A stretch of 64,000 nt of DNA, from the NCBI GenBank assembly GCA_021800275.1, contig JAJYZB010000011.1:1-64000 (forward strand). The letters are read 5' to 3'. Position numbers and translations under genes: made by a program. Shown one piece after another: positions 42,940 to 53,540 of this stretch; the first letter of the stretch is position 1, and the number at the start of each line of letters is the position of its first letter. The notes beneath the pieces were generated by a model. That model made no database searches, was not told the origin of the DNA, and saw nothing but the letters and a program-made list of their open reading frames with translations. The DNA comes from a bacterium (lineage in GTDB: Bacteria; Vulcanimicrobiota; JABDET01).

Positions 42940-45030
42940 CTAAAGAATATGCAGCAGCATATCAATCAGTTTAATGCCTAAAAACGGGAATAGAATTCCT
43001 CCCAATCCATAAATTAAAAGGTTCATTTCTAAAAGAGCTGCAGCACTGGTAAAGCGGTATCGAACCCCTCTTAATGCCAGAGGAATCAGCATTGGAATTA
43101 CAATAGCGTTAAAAATAATCGCAGAAATAATAGCTGATTCAGGTGTATTTAATTTCATGATGTTAAGGATGTTTAAAGCCGGATATTTAGCAGCGAACAC
43201 TGCAGGGATAATGGCAAAATATTTTGCCACATCATTGGTGATGCTGAAAGTGGTAATAGCTCCTCGCGTGATTAAAATTTGCTTCCCGACTTCCACAATA
43301 TCCAGCAGTTTTGTCGGATTGGAATCCAGATCCACCATATTGGCTGCCTCCCTGGCTGCCTGGGTTCCTGCATTCATGGCAACAGCCACATCAGCCTGGG
43401 CTAATGCAGGGGCATCATTGGTTCCGTCTCCGATCATGGCAACTAAATTTCCGTCACTCTGCCATTTTCGGATTTTCTCTAGTTTCATTTCTGGAGTGCA
43501 GCGAGCCACAAAATCATCAATTCCTGCTTCAGCGGCAATGGTGGCTGCAGTTAATGGATTATCCCCTGTAATCATAACGGACTTAATTCCCATTCCTCTT
43601 AAATAACTCAGTCTTTCTTTGATTCCTGTTTTAAGAGTATCTTTTAATCTTACAACCCCAAGGATTTGGTTTCCATCTGATACCACAAGAGGAGTGCTCC
43701 CTTCTCTAGCTACTTGATCAACCACTTGTTGAATATCTTCGGGCAGAGAACCATCCTCTCGAACTGTCCCGGCAATGGCATCAGAAGCCCCTTTACGGAT
43801 CATCCTTTTTCCAATGTTTACTCCGCTTATTCGAGTTTCTGCGGTAAAAGCGATGAATTCAGAAGATTCAGGTGCTTGAATTTCTCCTCCTCTTTTTCCA
43901 AGGATGGTTTTAGCTAATGCTACAATGCTCCTTCCTTCAGGAGTATCATCTGCTAAAGAAGCCAGCATGGCTGATTCAGCCAGATTTTTTATATCTACCC
44001 CTTCTGCAGGAAGAAATTCGGAAGCCATTCTATTCCCAAGTGTAATGGTTCCTGTTTTGTCCAGCAGCACGACATTGACATCCCCGGAGGCTTCAACAGC
44101 TCTGCCGCTTAAAGCAATCACATTGCATCTCAAAAGGCGATCCATACCTGCGATCCCAATCGCAGGAAGGAGCCCTCCAATTGTTGTGGGCATTAAACAA
44201 ACCAGAAGAGCGACTAGAACAGGAATACCCACGTTGACACTCATGTATTTGGCAAAAGGGAGGAGGGTGGCGCATACCACAATAAAAACGATAGACATGG
44301 CAACCAGCATGATTTCAAGAGCGATCTCGTTCGGAGTTTTTTGTCTTTTTGCGCTTTCAACCATGGCGATCATTTGATCCAGAAAAGATTCTCCCGGGTT
44401 GGTCGTAATTTTTACCACAATTCTGCCGGAGAGGACTTTTGTTCCACCAGTAACCCCGCTTTTATCTCCTCCGGATTCTCTGACAACAGGAGCTGATTCT
44501 CCTGTCATAGCAGATTCATCCACAAGGGCGACTCCTTCTATGATTTCTCCGTCTCCTGGGATCAGGTCATCTTTTTCGACAAGGACTTTGTCCCCCTTTT
44601 TTAGCGATAAAGAAGGGATTTTTTCAGTTTGTCCATTCTCTAAAATTTTTACTGCGTAAGTCTGGCTTCTCATGGCTTTTAAAGAATCGGATTGGGCTTT
44701 TCCGCGTCCTTCAGCAAGAGCTTCTCCGAAATTAGCAAATAAAATGGTCAGCCAGAGCCAGAGGCTGATTTGAAAATCAAACCAGAATGGATGATGAATA
44801 AAGATGTTTTTAATTGTAATCAGGGTTGTCATCACAGAAACGATCTCTACAATGAACATGACGGGATTTTTCCATAAAGTTCGCGGATTCAGCTTTGTGA
44901 AAGAAGCTCGCAGCGCTGGTTTTATGAGGGCTGGATCCCAGATGCTTTCTGTTTTTTTTCTCAAGGCTGTGCTCCGCTTGAAAGTGGCTGGCTGCCACGC
45001 GCTCTTTTCATTAGAATGTCCTTCCTGCAT
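42940..45030 (-). CDS. kdpB: Potassium-transporting ATPase subunit B
   Basis: A 696-residue P-type ATPase with [14 protein letters not shown], the phosphorylation motif [38 protein letters not shown] and the closing membrane helices. It provides the energy for K+ uptake by KdpA. The N-terminal 45 residues (basic, [14 protein letters not shown]) are slightly longer than in E. coli. It overlaps kdpA by 20 bases, and both are in one operon. Confidence 0.98.
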   Translation of the reverse strand: MQEGHSNEKSAWQPATFKRSTALRKKTESIWDPALIKPALRASFTKLNPRTLWKNPVMFIVEIVSVMTTLITIKNIFIHHPFWFDFQISLWLWLTILFANFGEALAEGRGKAQSDSLKAMRSQTYAVKILENGQTEKIPSLSLKKGDKVLVEKDDLIPGDGEIIEGVALVDESAMTGESAPVVRESGGDKSGVTGGTKVLSGRIVVKITTNPGESFLDQMIAMVESAKRQKTPNEIALEIMLVAMSIVFIVVCATLLPFAKYMSVNVGIPVLVALLVCLMPTTIGGLLPAIGIAGMDRLLRCNVIALSGRAVEASGDVNVVLLDKTGTITLGNRMASEFLPAEGVDIKNLAESAMLASLADDTPEGRSIVALAKTILGKRGGEIQAPESSEFIAFTAETRISGVNIGKRMIRKGASDAIAGTVREDGSLPEDIQQVVDQVAREGSTPLVVSDGNQILGVVRLKDTLKTGIKERLSYLRGMGIKSVMITGDNPLTAATIAAEAGIDDFVARCTPEMKLEKIRKWQSDGNLVAMIGDGTNDAPALAQADVAVAMNAGTQAAREAANMVDLDSNPTKLLDIVEVGKQILITRGAITTFSITNDVAKYFAIIPAVFAAKYPALNILNIMKLNTPESAIISAIIFNAIVIPMLIPLALRGVRYRFTSAAALLEMNLLIYGLGGILFPFLGIKLIDMLLHIL

Positions 45031-46717
45031 GCATCATGAGCTGTTCTAAAAAGGGTCCAAGAGTCAGTGGGGGTAGAAAAGTTAATGCCCCAACAACAAT
45101 CACAACACTGATTAACATGACAACAAATAAAAGAGTGTCGGATCTGAGGGTTGCAGTGGTGGCAGGGGTCAATCTTTTTTTGGCGAGAGAGCCAGCCACA
45201 GCTAACCCTGGAATTAAAGTTGTAAATCTTCCAATGAGCATGGCAAAACCCAGTGTCAGATTGTAAAATAAAGTATTACTGTTCAGTCCGGCAAAAGCGG
45301 ATCCATTGTTGTTGGCTGTGGAGGCATAAGCATAAAGAATTTCAGAAAGTCCATGAGGTCCATGATTGGTTAAAGCGGATAGCCCTGCTGGGAGAGAAAT
45401 CGCAATCGCTGAAAAAATAAGCAGGGTGATAGGGGAAGAGAGCAGCCCAACAGACGTCATGATCATTTCATAGGGTCCCAATTTTTTTCCTAGAAATTCG
45501 GGAGTTCTTCCAATCATCAGTCCAGCGATAAACATGGTGATTAAAGCGTAAAAAATCATCATCATCAATCCTGATCCGACTCCTCCAAAAATCGCTTCCC
45601 CAATCGCCATGTTGAAGATTTGGATGAGTCCAGGAATCGGGGTCATACTGTCATGCATGGAATCCACAGCCCCTGTTGAAGTATCGGTTGTAATCACAGA
45701 CCATAAAACCGATGGCATCACACCAATTCTAACCTCTTTTCCTTCCATGTTTGTCCCATGAGCTACTCCTGCTTTTTTTAAAATTGGGTTCCCCTGGGTT
45801 TCAAAATATAAAGCCGTTAAAATTCCCACCAGGCAGAGAGCCATCATAGCCCAGTACACTGCCCATCCCTGTTTTCTTTCTTTTACCATGGCTCCATAAG
45901 TAAAAACTAGAGCCACAGGAATGAGAAATTCAGAAAGCAGTTCAAGAAAGGTGGTGAAGGTGGTCGGGTTTTCATAAGGGTGGGCTGAATTTGCATTAAA
46001 AAAACCTCCCCCATTGGTTCCTAACTGCTTAATTGCAATTTGTGAAGCAGCAGGACCTACAGCAATGGTTTGAGTTTTTCCTTCGAGGGTGTGGGCTTTG
46101 ACATAAGGGCCAAGAGTTTGAACCACACCTTGTGAAACCAGGATTAAAGCTAGAATGATGGATAAAGGAAGAAAAACATAAAGTGTGCATCGGGTTAAAT
46201 CTATCCAGAAATTTCCGATTGTGTTTGATGTTTTTCTGATAAATCCTCGAATCATAGCGATGAGAACAGCAATTCCTGCTGCTGCTGAAACGAAATTCTG
46301 GACTGTTAATCCAAGCATTTGCGTGAAATAACTCATGGTCGTTTCCCCTGCGTAATTCTGCCAGTTAGTATTGGTCATAAATGAAACAGCAGTATTGAAA
46401 GAAAGATCCCATTTGACCCCTTTAAATTTTTCAGGATTAAAAGGGAGATGCCCTTGCAGGATTTGAATCAGAAAAAGCCCTATGAGACTGACTAGACTGA
46501 AGAGAAGAAGACAAAAAGCATAAGTTTTCCAGGACATTTCCTGCTTTTCATCAATTCCGCAGATTCGGTAGAACACGTTTTCAACAGGTTGAACAACAGG
46601 GGTTAAAAAGGTTTTCTGATCTGTAAAAACCAGAGCCATATATTCCCCAAGAGGGTAAGCAAGAAGGGTTGTTATGATTAAAAACAGTAAGATGCCTGCA
46701 AGATTCGTTGGTGTCAT
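45011..46717 (-). CDS. kdpA: Potassium-transporting ATPase subunit A
   Basis: A 568-residue K+-binding subunit with about ten membrane helices. The selectivity-filter loops are present: [39 protein letters not shown], and [25 protein letters not shown] is also conserved. No kdpF gene is visible upstream: the 46718-46826 gap encodes no hydrophobic peptide of the right size. There is a TATAAT box (minus strand, 46799-46804), but no good -35. KdpE control is expected; see the kinase and KdpE at 55752-57772. Confidence 0.98.
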   Translation of the reverse strand: MTPTNLAGILLFLIITTLLAYPLGEYMALVFTDQKTFLTPVVQPVENVFYRICGIDEKQEMSWKTYAFCLLLFSLVSLIGLFLIQILQGHLPFNPEKFKGVKWDLSFNTAVSFMTNTNWQNYAGETTMSYFTQMLGLTVQNFVSAAAGIAVLIAMIRGFIRKTSNTIGNFWIDLTRCTLYVFLPLSIILALILVSQGVVQTLGPYVKAHTLEGKTQTIAVGPAASQIAIKQLGTNGGGFFNANSAHPYENPTTFTTFLELLSEFLIPVALVFTYGAMVKERKQGWAVYWAMMALCLVGILTALYFETQGNPILKKAGVAHGTNMEGKEVRIGVMPSVLWSVITTDTSTGAVDSMHDSMTPIPGLIQIFNMAIGEAIFGGVGSGLMMMIFYALITMFIAGLMIGRTPEFLGKKLGPYEMIMTSVGLLSSPITLLIFSAIAISLPAGLSALTNHGPHGLSEILYAYASTANNNGSAFAGLNSNTLFYNLTLGFAMLIGRFTTLIPGLAVAGSLAKKRLTPATTATLRSDTLLFVVMLISVVIVVGALTFLPPLTLGPFLEQLMMHAGRTF

Positions 46718-46826
46718 GATTTTTCGCGGCTGATCATCGTGTCACTTTCTTTAATTTTACCTTGTGATGATTAAGGAGGTATAAAGAGAAAGGGTAAAAT
46801 TATAAAAATTTTATATGGATTGACAT

Positions 46827-47126
46827 CTACCTGCATTCAAACTTCATGTTGTTTTTTGATTTAGCGGTTGAGGAAGCTTTTGTAAAAGAAGCTGCTGCGG
46901 TTTTTGGTGTCCTCAGATGGAAGTCGGCATGATAAAATAGGACTGCTAAAACGAGAATAATTATTGTGATCGCAAATGCTCCAAAAAATATCCTTAAGCG
47001 AGAAAACCAGAGAGGATTTTTGGGAATTAAGTTTTCTGTCTTTTCCTGATTCTGTACAGGCGTGTCGCAGGCAAAGCAGAATTTTGAACCCTGGTAAAGC
47101 TCACAGCCGCAGTTATTACAAAACAT
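46827..47126 (-). CDS. Zinc-ribbon membrane protein
   Basis: A 99-residue protein. The N-terminus has a zinc ribbon with two Cx2C pairs (FCNNCGCELYQGSKFCFACDTPV), followed by a linker, one membrane helix (IFFGAFAITIIILVLAVLFY) and a short Ser/Ala/Lys-rich tail. Such tiny ribbon-plus-helix proteins are common and mostly of unknown role. It lies upstream of kdpA on the same strand, 110 bases away, and could be transcribed with the kdp operon or alone. Confidence 0.75.
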   Translation of the reverse strand: MFCNNCGCELYQGSKFCFACDTPVQNQEKTENLIPKNPLWFSRLRIFFGAFAITIIILVLAVLFYHADFHLRTPKTAAASFTKASSTAKSKNNMKFECR

Positions 47127-47319
47127 ATTTTTATTTTTTAACCTGTAGTTTTTATTTCCTCACAATTTTCATTTATTCCTTTATGCCAACTAAACCAAGA
47201 GACTGTGAGAATTTGAAGTTGTTTTTAGCTGTTCTGATGTCCATATTAGGAGGAATATTAGAAATTTAAAATAAAGATTAAGTATCAAGAGAACATAATT
47301 TAAGGAGAGTGGAAGATTT

Positions 47320-47631
47320 ATGCCCACAGTAACAAAAGAGCAGGTTTATGAGGCATTAAAAGAATGTTATGATCCGGAGATTCCAGTCAATATAGTGGAT
47401 TTAGGGTTGATTTATGATGTCAAAATTGATGATCAGGATGTTGTTCATGTGACCATGACATTAACAACTCCTGGCTGCGGCATGGCGAGAAATATTGCTC
47501 TTGAAGCCAAACAAAAGGCTAAAACAGTGTCAGGGGCAAAAGACGTTTTTGTTACTGTGGTGTGGGATCCTCCTTGGGATCCCAGTCGAATCTCTCCTGA
47601 AGCAAAAGCAAAGCTAGGCATGCATGAATAG
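47320..47631 (+). CDS. SufT-like iron-sulphur assembly protein (MIP18/DUF59 family)
   Basis: A 103-residue protein of the MIP18/DUF59 family: EALKECYDPEIPVNIVDLGLIYDV (the DPEIPV...DLGL signature), then MTLTTPGCGMARNIA with the conserved reactive Cys. It ends in VVWDPPWDPSRISPEAKAKLGM. In SUF clusters this protein helps Fe-S cluster maturation or trafficking. The other suf genes are not in the window. AAGGAGAG precedes the ATG. The CLC gene follows after three bases and is likely co-transcribed. Confidence 0.9.
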   Translation: MPTVTKEQVYEALKECYDPEIPVNIVDLGLIYDVKIDDQDVVHVTMTLTTPGCGMARNIALEAKQKAKTVSGAKDVFVTVVWDPPWDPSRISPEAKAKLGMHE

Positions 47632-47634
47632 GAA

Positions 47635-49020
47635 GTGAGAACTCGACGTTACAGAGAAAAGCCGATCATTTTTGCCGGCATTTTAAAATGGTTTGTCATA
47701 TCCTCAGCGATCGGGATCCTTACAGGGCTTGTTTCAACTGGTTTTTTAAAGGTGCTTTATTTTTTTATTGACTCTGTTAAACACTATCCTTATTATTATT
47801 TTTCCCTTCCTTTTATTCTGGCGTTAAATGGGCTTCTTTCTAAATATATTTTAAAAGATGCTGCAGGGGAAGGAACTGATAAAGTCATTGAATCTGTTCA
47901 TGAACATTCAGGGAAGATGAAATGGTATATGGTCCCCTTGAAACTTGTGGGCGCGATTTTGACTCTTGGGGCAGGGGGTTCTGCTGGGAAAGAGGGTCCA
48001 TGCGCTGAGATTGGGGGTGGAATTTCTTCTTTTTTAGCTGATTTGTTTCAGTTCACTCCTGAGGATCGGAAAAAACTCGTCATTTGCGGCGCCAGCGCCG
48101 GTTTTGCAACGGTTTTTGGAACTCCTATTGGTGGAGCCATGCTTGGGGTTGAGATTCTTTTTGTAGGGGAAATTTTATATGATGTTCTATTTCCTGCATT
48201 TGTTTCAGGGATTATCAGCTATCAGATTTCTTCTTATTTTGGAATTCATTATTTCCAGCACCCTGTGGAATTTATTCCTGTATTCACCAGCTTCTTTTTC
48301 TTAAAAGTGCTGTTAGGAGGTATTTTTTTTGGATTGGTATCTGTTTTTTTAATTGAGATGCTCAGGCTAGCAAAAATTTTGAATCGCACCATAAAAGCTC
48401 CCGATTTTTTGAAAAATTTTACTGCAGGTCTTTTTCTCGCTGCTTTGACTCTTTTTGTTTCAGATAGGTTTTTAGGACTTGGATTGAATCATATTCAATC
48501 CAATCTTGAAGGTGGAAAAGCGGGCTGGTGGGTTTTCTGGCTGAAAGGCGTTTTTACCAGTTTCACTTTGAATTTTGGAGGAATGGGAGGGATTGTAACC
48601 CCAATTTTTTATATGGGTTCTAGCTCTGGAGCCTGGTTTGCTCAGATTTTCGGACTTAACAGAGCGACCTTTGCAGCCATTGGAATGGCTAGTCTTCTGT
48701 CAGGCACAACAAATACCCCGATCGCTTCCAGCATTATCGCAGTGCAACTTTTTGGTTCGAAATTAGGTCCTTATGCCGCTATCTCCTGCATTTTGAGTTT
48801 TTTGATCACAGGACATACCAGTGTTTTATCTTCTCAGATTTTAGCGATTCGTAAATCCTCTTCTGTTGAAGTGGATTTAGGAAAAGAGTTTGAAGATATG
48901 GAAGAGATTCCCTCTCTTTCTTTTAAAAGAAACCTTTTCTTTCGGATCAGTTATCGTTATTACAAGGAGTTGAAGACATTTCTTCAAACTGCCCTGAAAA
49001 AGGCTAAAGATAAGTCTTGA
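47635..49020 (+). CDS. CLC-type chloride channel or H+/Cl- exchanger
   Basis: A 461-residue CLC protein. The ion-selectivity loops are GAGGSAGKEGPCAEIGGG (GxxGxEGP), GASAGFATVFGTPIGGAMLG, NFGGMGGIVTPIFYMGSSSGAWFA and SGTTNTPIASS. Ten or more membrane helices fit the family. GKEGP carries the gating Glu of the H+/Cl- exchangers. The C-terminal region (residues 410-461) is a cytoplasmic tail without CBS domains. The start is GTG at 47635 with AGGAA upstream. Its end overlaps the convergent S9 peptidase gene by 17 bases. Confidence 0.93.
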   Translation: MRTRRYREKPIIFAGILKWFVISSAIGILTGLVSTGFLKVLYFFIDSVKHYPYYYFSLPFILALNGLLSKYILKDAAGEGTDKVIESVHEHSGKMKWYMVPLKLVGAILTLGAGGSAGKEGPCAEIGGGISSFLADLFQFTPEDRKKLVICGASAGFATVFGTPIGGAMLGVEILFVGEILYDVLFPAFVSGIISYQISSYFGIHYFQHPVEFIPVFTSFFFLKVLLGGIFFGLVSVFLIEMLRLAKILNRTIKAPDFLKNFTAGLFLAALTLFVSDRFLGLGLNHIQSNLEGGKAGWWVFWLKGVFTSFTLNFGGMGGIVTPIFYMGSSSGAWFAQIFGLNRATFAAIGMASLLSGTTNTPIASSIIAVQLFGSKLGPYAAISCILSFLITGHTSVLSSQILAIRKSSSVEVDLGKEFEDMEEIPSLSFKRNLFFRISYRYYKELKTFLQTALKKAKDKS

Positions 49021-51040
49021 ACCACTCCAGGATTTGATTCAATCTGAAGATTCTATGCCAGGGTTTTCCTGTCCTAGAGAGATCATGGGATTCACCTGGA
49101 AATCGAACAAATTTTACGGTCTGTTTCAGTTTTTTAAGGGCGGTGAACCACTGTTCTCCTTGTTCTATCGGGCAGCGGAGGTCTTCTTCACTGTGCAGGA
49201 TGAGAAGAGGCGTTTTTACATTTGCCACATACGTAAGCGGAGAAACTCTTTGATAGACTTCCGGTTTTTCCCAGGGGGTGCAGCCGTGTTCTAAATCGCT
49301 TAAAAAGCCAAAATCACTGGTTCCAAACATGGTATTCTCACTGACCACAGACCTCATGGTAACTCCAGCTTTGAAGCGGTTTGTGTGACTGACAATCCAA
49401 TTTGTCATAAAGCCGCCATAGGAACCCCCTGCCACACCCAGTTTAGTGTCATCAGAGTATCCCTTGGTTAGGACTGCGTCTAAGAAGCCCATCAAATCTT
49501 GATAGTCTTTGTTTCCCCAATCGGCTTTGATTGATTCGCAGAAAGGTTGACCATATCCCATGCTGCCTCTTGGATTGGAGTACGCGACCACAAAGCCTTG
49601 ATTAACCAGCAGTTGAAATTCATAGAAAAATCCACAGCCGTACATTGCCATCGGTCCACCGTGAATTTCGAGTATGGTTGGGTATTTTTTTTCTGGTTTA
49701 AAATCAGGGGGTTTTAGAATCCAACCCTCGACCAAAGTACCATCTGAGGATTTAGAGGTGATCCTTTCAGGAGAAGAAAGAGAGAAAGTATTTGAGAAAA
49801 GTTCATTGACGTCCGTTAATCGTTCGGATTTTTGAGTTTCAACCTCGAAGTTCCATAAATCATTGGGAATAGTGGGGGTGCTTTTAGCAAAAACCATCCG
49901 ATTAGTTTGAGGAGAAAAGTCCCATTTGTAGAGTACTGAATCGTTTTCACAATACTCCTTAATGGTTTTAGCGCTCAAATCAAAGCTGATTAAAAAGGAT
50001 CTTCCTGAATCGCTCATGGTAAGATAGAGTTTTTCTCCGTTTTTTGACCAGAGTGGAACTTCATTTGGATGCCAGTGCCTTAAATCATTAATGCTTTGAT
50101 CAGAAACAGGTCTGTCATGCTGTTTAGTCAGGCATTCAAGTCCTCCTCCATTCGTGGAAACTTTCCATAATCGAGGACTGGCATAACCGTTTTCAGGTTC
50201 ATCTGTGCCTGTGAAAGCAAGCCACTTTCCATCAGGAGAAAAACTGGAACCTGAAAAGTAATATTTTCCGGGAGTTAGATTTTTAGGTGTTCCACCTTCT
50301 GAAGAAACGAGATAAATATAGCTAAAATATTCATAATCTGAATCCTGATTAAGATTTGAGGTGAATGCAATCCATTTGCCGTCTGGTGAAAATCGGGGTT
50401 GATGATGATCGTGTTCCCCTGATGTCAACTGTTTTACAACTCCTGTTTCAAGAGTTAAAATGAAAATGTGGCTTCTTTTATCGTGCAAATAGCCCTCTCC
50501 ATCCAGTTTGTACCAGATGCGGTCAATAACTTTTACGTCAGCATTATGTTTTTCGTAAAGATTTTCTTCGGGTTTGGCTTCTTCACAGATGAGCCCTTTT
50601 GCCGTGAGGCTGGAGGTAAAAACAATTTTTTTGCCGTCAGGACTCCATGAAAACTCAGATATATCATTTTTGTATTTTGTTAATTGTACAGGTTCTCCTC
50701 CTCCTCTTGGCATCATGAAAAGAGTAGAGTGTCCATCTTTTTTTCTTAGAAAAGCAATCTGTTTTCCATCTGGAGAATATTCTGGAGAGCTGTCATGGGG
50801 TCCCTGAGTAAAGGCTCGAGAGTCTAATGGTTTTCCATGAAAAGGGATTATTTCAAAGTGGGTTTTATATTCGTTTTTTTCAGGATCGATTGTTTTTACA
50901 ACATATAAAATCTCTTCTCCATGAGGGGAAATTTTACAGTCTTCAATTAACTTAATTAAAAACAAATCCTGGCTCGTTAATCTTTTTAAGCTTTTTGCTT
51001 CTACTTTAATGTCCTCTTTGAGACTGGATACACTTGTCAT
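49004..51040 (-). CDS. S9 family prolyl oligopeptidase / acylaminoacyl peptidase
   Basis: A 678-residue cytoplasmic peptidase with a beta-propeller N-terminus of TolB/WD40-like repeats (YSPDGKQIAFLRKKDGHS, FSPDGKWIAFTSNLN, FSPDGKWLAFTGTDE) and a C-terminal alpha/beta hydrolase. The catalytic Ser is in GVAGGSYGGFMTNW (S540), with Asp in HSEEDLRCP and His in GESHDLSR. It cleaves small peptides, as acylaminoacyl peptidases do. Length is typical. No signal peptide is seen. It appears to be a monocistronic gene, with the DsrE-like gene encoded upstream on the same strand. Confidence 0.93.
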   Translation of the reverse strand: MTSVSSLKEDIKVEAKSLKRLTSQDLFLIKLIEDCKISPHGEEILYVVKTIDPEKNEYKTHFEIIPFHGKPLDSRAFTQGPHDSSPEYSPDGKQIAFLRKKDGHSTLFMMPRGGGEPVQLTKYKNDISEFSWSPDGKKIVFTSSLTAKGLICEEAKPEENLYEKHNADVKVIDRIWYKLDGEGYLHDKRSHIFILTLETGVVKQLTSGEHDHHQPRFSPDGKWIAFTSNLNQDSDYEYFSYIYLVSSEGGTPKNLTPGKYYFSGSSFSPDGKWLAFTGTDEPENGYASPRLWKVSTNGGGLECLTKQHDRPVSDQSINDLRHWHPNEVPLWSKNGEKLYLTMSDSGRSFLISFDLSAKTIKEYCENDSVLYKWDFSPQTNRMVFAKSTPTIPNDLWNFEVETQKSERLTDVNELFSNTFSLSSPERITSKSSDGTLVEGWILKPPDFKPEKKYPTILEIHGGPMAMYGCGFFYEFQLLVNQGFVVAYSNPRGSMGYGQPFCESIKADWGNKDYQDLMGFLDAVLTKGYSDDTKLGVAGGSYGGFMTNWIVSHTNRFKAGVTMRSVVSENTMFGTSDFGFLSDLEHGCTPWEKPEVYQRVSPLTYVANVKTPLLILHSEEDLRCPIEQGEQWFTALKKLKQTVKFVRFPGESHDLSRTGKPWHRIFRLNQILEWFKTYL

Positions 51041-51088
51041 GACAGCGCTCTGCTCCTTTAATGCGAATGTTTTTGTTTTAAATAAAGA

Positions 51089-51724
51089 TTAGAGTTCAAA
51101 ATAAGCATAATGATGGTTCTGGCGATTAATGATAAAGGTCAGTCCGGAATATACTTCTTTAATTCCTGGAAGAATATCTTTTTTGTGATAGTGGAGCACA
51201 TGCATGGCTTGTCCGCAGACGAACATTTTTACTCCGTCTTTCTGCAGCTCTCTGATCAATGGGATGTCTGGGTTTTTTGTTACTTTTAAATCAGGTCTGC
51301 TGAGATGATGTGCATAAGTTTGATTGTCAAACGCTGCTGGTGTTCCATTTCCATGGAATACCACATCCAGATGGACGTCTTTAGGATTTACTCCTGCGAC
51401 TCTGTAGAGATTAACGATATGAGCTATAAGTCTTAGTCCCGGCGCAATTAAATTGGGATTGGAAGGGAAATTCAAGATACTGAAAATCGCTTTGACAGGA
51501 GTGTTGTGTGCCGGCTTGTCAGCTGCATAAGGGAGAGATACTGCCCCACCAGCATATCGAAGCAAAATTGGGTCGTTTCCATAATTATAATTGGACTGAG
51601 CAAATGATTTCTTTTTGTAGAAAAAGCTTAATGTGAGAATTCCTGCAGTTGCTGCAAGAGTCAAGAGCAAGAGAAATCTGCCGCGAGAAAAGCTGCGCTT
51701 TTGAAAAATATTTCTTTGTTTCAT
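51089..51724 (-). CDS. Exported DsrE/DsrF-like protein
   Basis: A 211-residue protein. An N-terminal membrane helix or signal (FLLLLTLAATAGILTLSFFY) is followed by a DsrE-type domain: KAIFSILNFPSNPN, DVHLDVVFHGNG, and KMFVCGQAMHVLHYHKKDILPG, with the conserved Cys expected to handle sulphur. Position of the helix places the domain in the periplasm. DsrE proteins transfer sulphur or sense redox. The ATG at 51724 has GAGGAG ten bases upstream, so an upstream TTG start is not needed. Confidence 0.85.
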   Translation of the reverse strand: MKQRNIFQKRSFSRGRFLLLLTLAATAGILTLSFFYKKKSFAQSNYNYGNDPILLRYAGGAVSLPYAADKPAHNTPVKAIFSILNFPSNPNLIAPGLRLIAHIVNLYRVAGVNPKDVHLDVVFHGNGTPAAFDNQTYAHHLSRPDLKVTKNPDIPLIRELQKDGVKMFVCGQAMHVLHYHKKDILPGIKEVYSGLTFIINRQNHHYAYFEL

Positions 51725-51969
51725 AATTGGTATTCTCCTCAATTTTTTCTTTTAATTACCTGTTGTTAATTTTATGCTTTTCGCTTTTTTCCTTCTTTTT
51801 GATGCGTTTTGTTATTCCCTGGCTTTCTTCGTTTTCTCTCTTCAAACTCGCAGGATTTTGTCAATATCTTGAAGGGATTTTTGCAGGGAATTGATCCGCC
51901 TGCAAGGAGTTCAGCAGACTTCCTCAAATTCAGATTATGCTGGACAAAAAATGAGCAGGCGCAAACCAT

Positions 51970-52602
51970 ATGAACAAATGCAAACTGTATGTGATCATTG
52001 ATTCTGAAAGCAGCCAGACTTACTCTGCTGTGGAACTGGCAGAAATGGCTGTTAAAGGAGGAGCAGATCTCATCCAATTAAGAGCAAAAAAAATGAAAAC
52101 AGATGAATTGTTAGAAACAGCCGTAAAGATTAATGAAATCTGTCAAAAAGAAAAAGTTCCTTTTATCGTGAATGATAGGACAGATATCGCTCTTTTATCT
52201 CATGCCAGTGGAGTCCATCTAGGGAATGAAGATCTGCCAATTTTAGAAGCGCGGAAAATTTTAGGTAAAGAGAAAATCATTGGAGGAACAGCAAACATTC
52301 TTGAAAAAGCTTTTGAGTTGGAGCGTCAGGGGGCTGATTACATTGGGTTTGGTCACATTTTTCCAACGCAATCTAAAATAAAAAACACCCCTCCTGTTGG
52401 AATTGAGAAATTAAAAGAAGTTGTAAAAGCCGTTAAAATTCCAGTTGCTGCCATAGGTGGAATTGAGGAATCAAATTTAGATCAAGTTCTGGAAGCCTTC
52501 CCCTATGCCGTGGCAGTGATTCGCGCTGTGTGCGGATCTGAAAACCCTGAAAAAGTTGCGCGCACACTAAAAGCAATACTTACAAAAAATATCATTAATT
52601 GA
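51970..52602 (+). CDS. thiE: Thiamine-phosphate synthase
   Basis: A 210-residue ThiE: VKGGADLIQLRAKKMKTDELLE, FIVNDRTDIALLSHASGVHLGNEDLP, GGTANILEKAFELERQGADYIGFGHIFPTQSKIKN and IPVAAIGGIEESNLDQVL. It joins thiazole phosphate and HMP diphosphate to make thiamine phosphate. No TPP riboswitch consensus was found upstream. thiD follows 92 bases downstream. Confidence 0.94.
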   Translation: MNKCKLYVIIDSESSQTYSAVELAEMAVKGGADLIQLRAKKMKTDELLETAVKINEICQKEKVPFIVNDRTDIALLSHASGVHLGNEDLPILEARKILGKEKIIGGTANILEKAFELERQGADYIGFGHIFPTQSKIKNTPPVGIEKLKEVVKAVKIPVAAIGGIEESNLDQVLEAFPYAVAVIRAVCGSENPEKVARTLKAILTKNIIN

Positions 52603-52694
52603 GGTTACACTGGGACACCTGTTGAGAAGTAGTTTTGCTGGAACAGGAACGATAGGGGAAGGAACAAATCAGAACATAAGAGAAAAGCTCTGCA

Positions 52695-53471
52695 GTGGTT
52701 CCAGCTAGAATTCCTCAAGTCTTAACTATTGCAGGTTCTGATTCGAGCGCTGGGGCAGGGATTCAAGCAGATCTTAAAATTTTTCAGGCTCACAAAGTTT
52801 ATGGAACCACTGTTGTTACTGCAGTCACAGCACAGAACAGCAAAAAAGTTTGGGAGAGTTTAGATCTGCCAGTCAGCCTTATTCAAGCCCAATTTAAAGC
52901 GATTATGGAAGAATTTAACATCAAGGCTGTAAAAACAGGGATGCTCTCCTCACCTGAAATTATTGCAGCGGTCAGCGGCTCAATTTTAAAATATCAAATC
53001 AAAAATCTGATTATTGATCCTGTGATGGTTTCCAAAACAGGATACAACTTATTAAAAAAAGAAGGAATTAAAACACTTAAATCCCGCCTTCTTCCTTTAG
53101 CTCTTCTGGTCACTCCCAACTTTCAGGAAGCTGAAGTTCTTTCAGGGTTAAAAATTGAATCCCTTCAAACCATGAAGAAAGCCGCGAAAAAAATTAAAGA
53201 TTCAGGCTGTAGAGCAGTCCTTATTAAAACAGGGGATGCTCCTTTCAACAGAGGGAACGATCTTTTTTGGGATGGGAAGAATTTCATTGTCTTCGAAAGT
53301 AAGTTGATCCAAGGCAGATCTCCTCATGGCACTGGATGCGTTTTCTCAGCAGCCATCACCGCAGAAATAGCCCTTGGAGAAGACTTAATCAGTGCCATCA
53401 AAAAAGCTAAACTTTTCATCAGTAAAGCAATTAAAAATGCTCGCTCGCAGTGGATTATGGAGAAACTTTGA
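52695..53471 (+). CDS. thiD: Hydroxymethylpyrimidine/phosphomethylpyrimidine kinase
   Basis: A 258-residue ThiD with QVLTIAGSDSSAGAGIQADLKIFQAHKVYGTTVVTAVTAQNS, KTGMLSSPEIIAAV, DPVMVSKTGYNLL, LLVTPNFQEAEVLSGL and the phosphate-binding PHGTGCVFSAAI. It phosphorylates HMP and HMP phosphate for thiamine synthesis. The start is a GTG at 52695 without a strong ribosome binding site. It forms a thiamine pair with thiE. Confidence 0.94.
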   Translation: MVPARIPQVLTIAGSDSSAGAGIQADLKIFQAHKVYGTTVVTAVTAQNSKKVWESLDLPVSLIQAQFKAIMEEFNIKAVKTGMLSSPEIIAAVSGSILKYQIKNLIIDPVMVSKTGYNLLKKEGIKTLKSRLLPLALLVTPNFQEAEVLSGLKIESLQTMKKAAKKIKDSGCRAVLIKTGDAPFNRGNDLFWDGKNFIVFESKLIQGRSPHGTGCVFSAAITAEIALGEDLISAIKKAKLFISKAIKNARSQWIMEKL

Positions 53472-53540
53472 TCACACTATCCCATGACACATCCCAAAGT
53501 CCTTCAATGTGTAGTTTCCCGCTTTAGAAGATTTTCAATA

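Noticed and set aside
46718-46826. A kdpF gene before kdpA
   Set aside because: The region holds no hydrophobic frame of about 29 residues on the minus strand; only a 7-codon ATG frame.
47183-47269. 28-residue hydrophobic peptide (MPTKPRDCENLKLFLAVLMS, then ILGGILEI)
   Set aside because: It resembles a small membrane peptide, but there is no ribosome binding site and no support beyond composition.
51743-52694. TPP riboswitch upstream of thiE or thiD
   Set aside because: The CUGAGA core of the THI element and its pairing partner are absent from both leaders.
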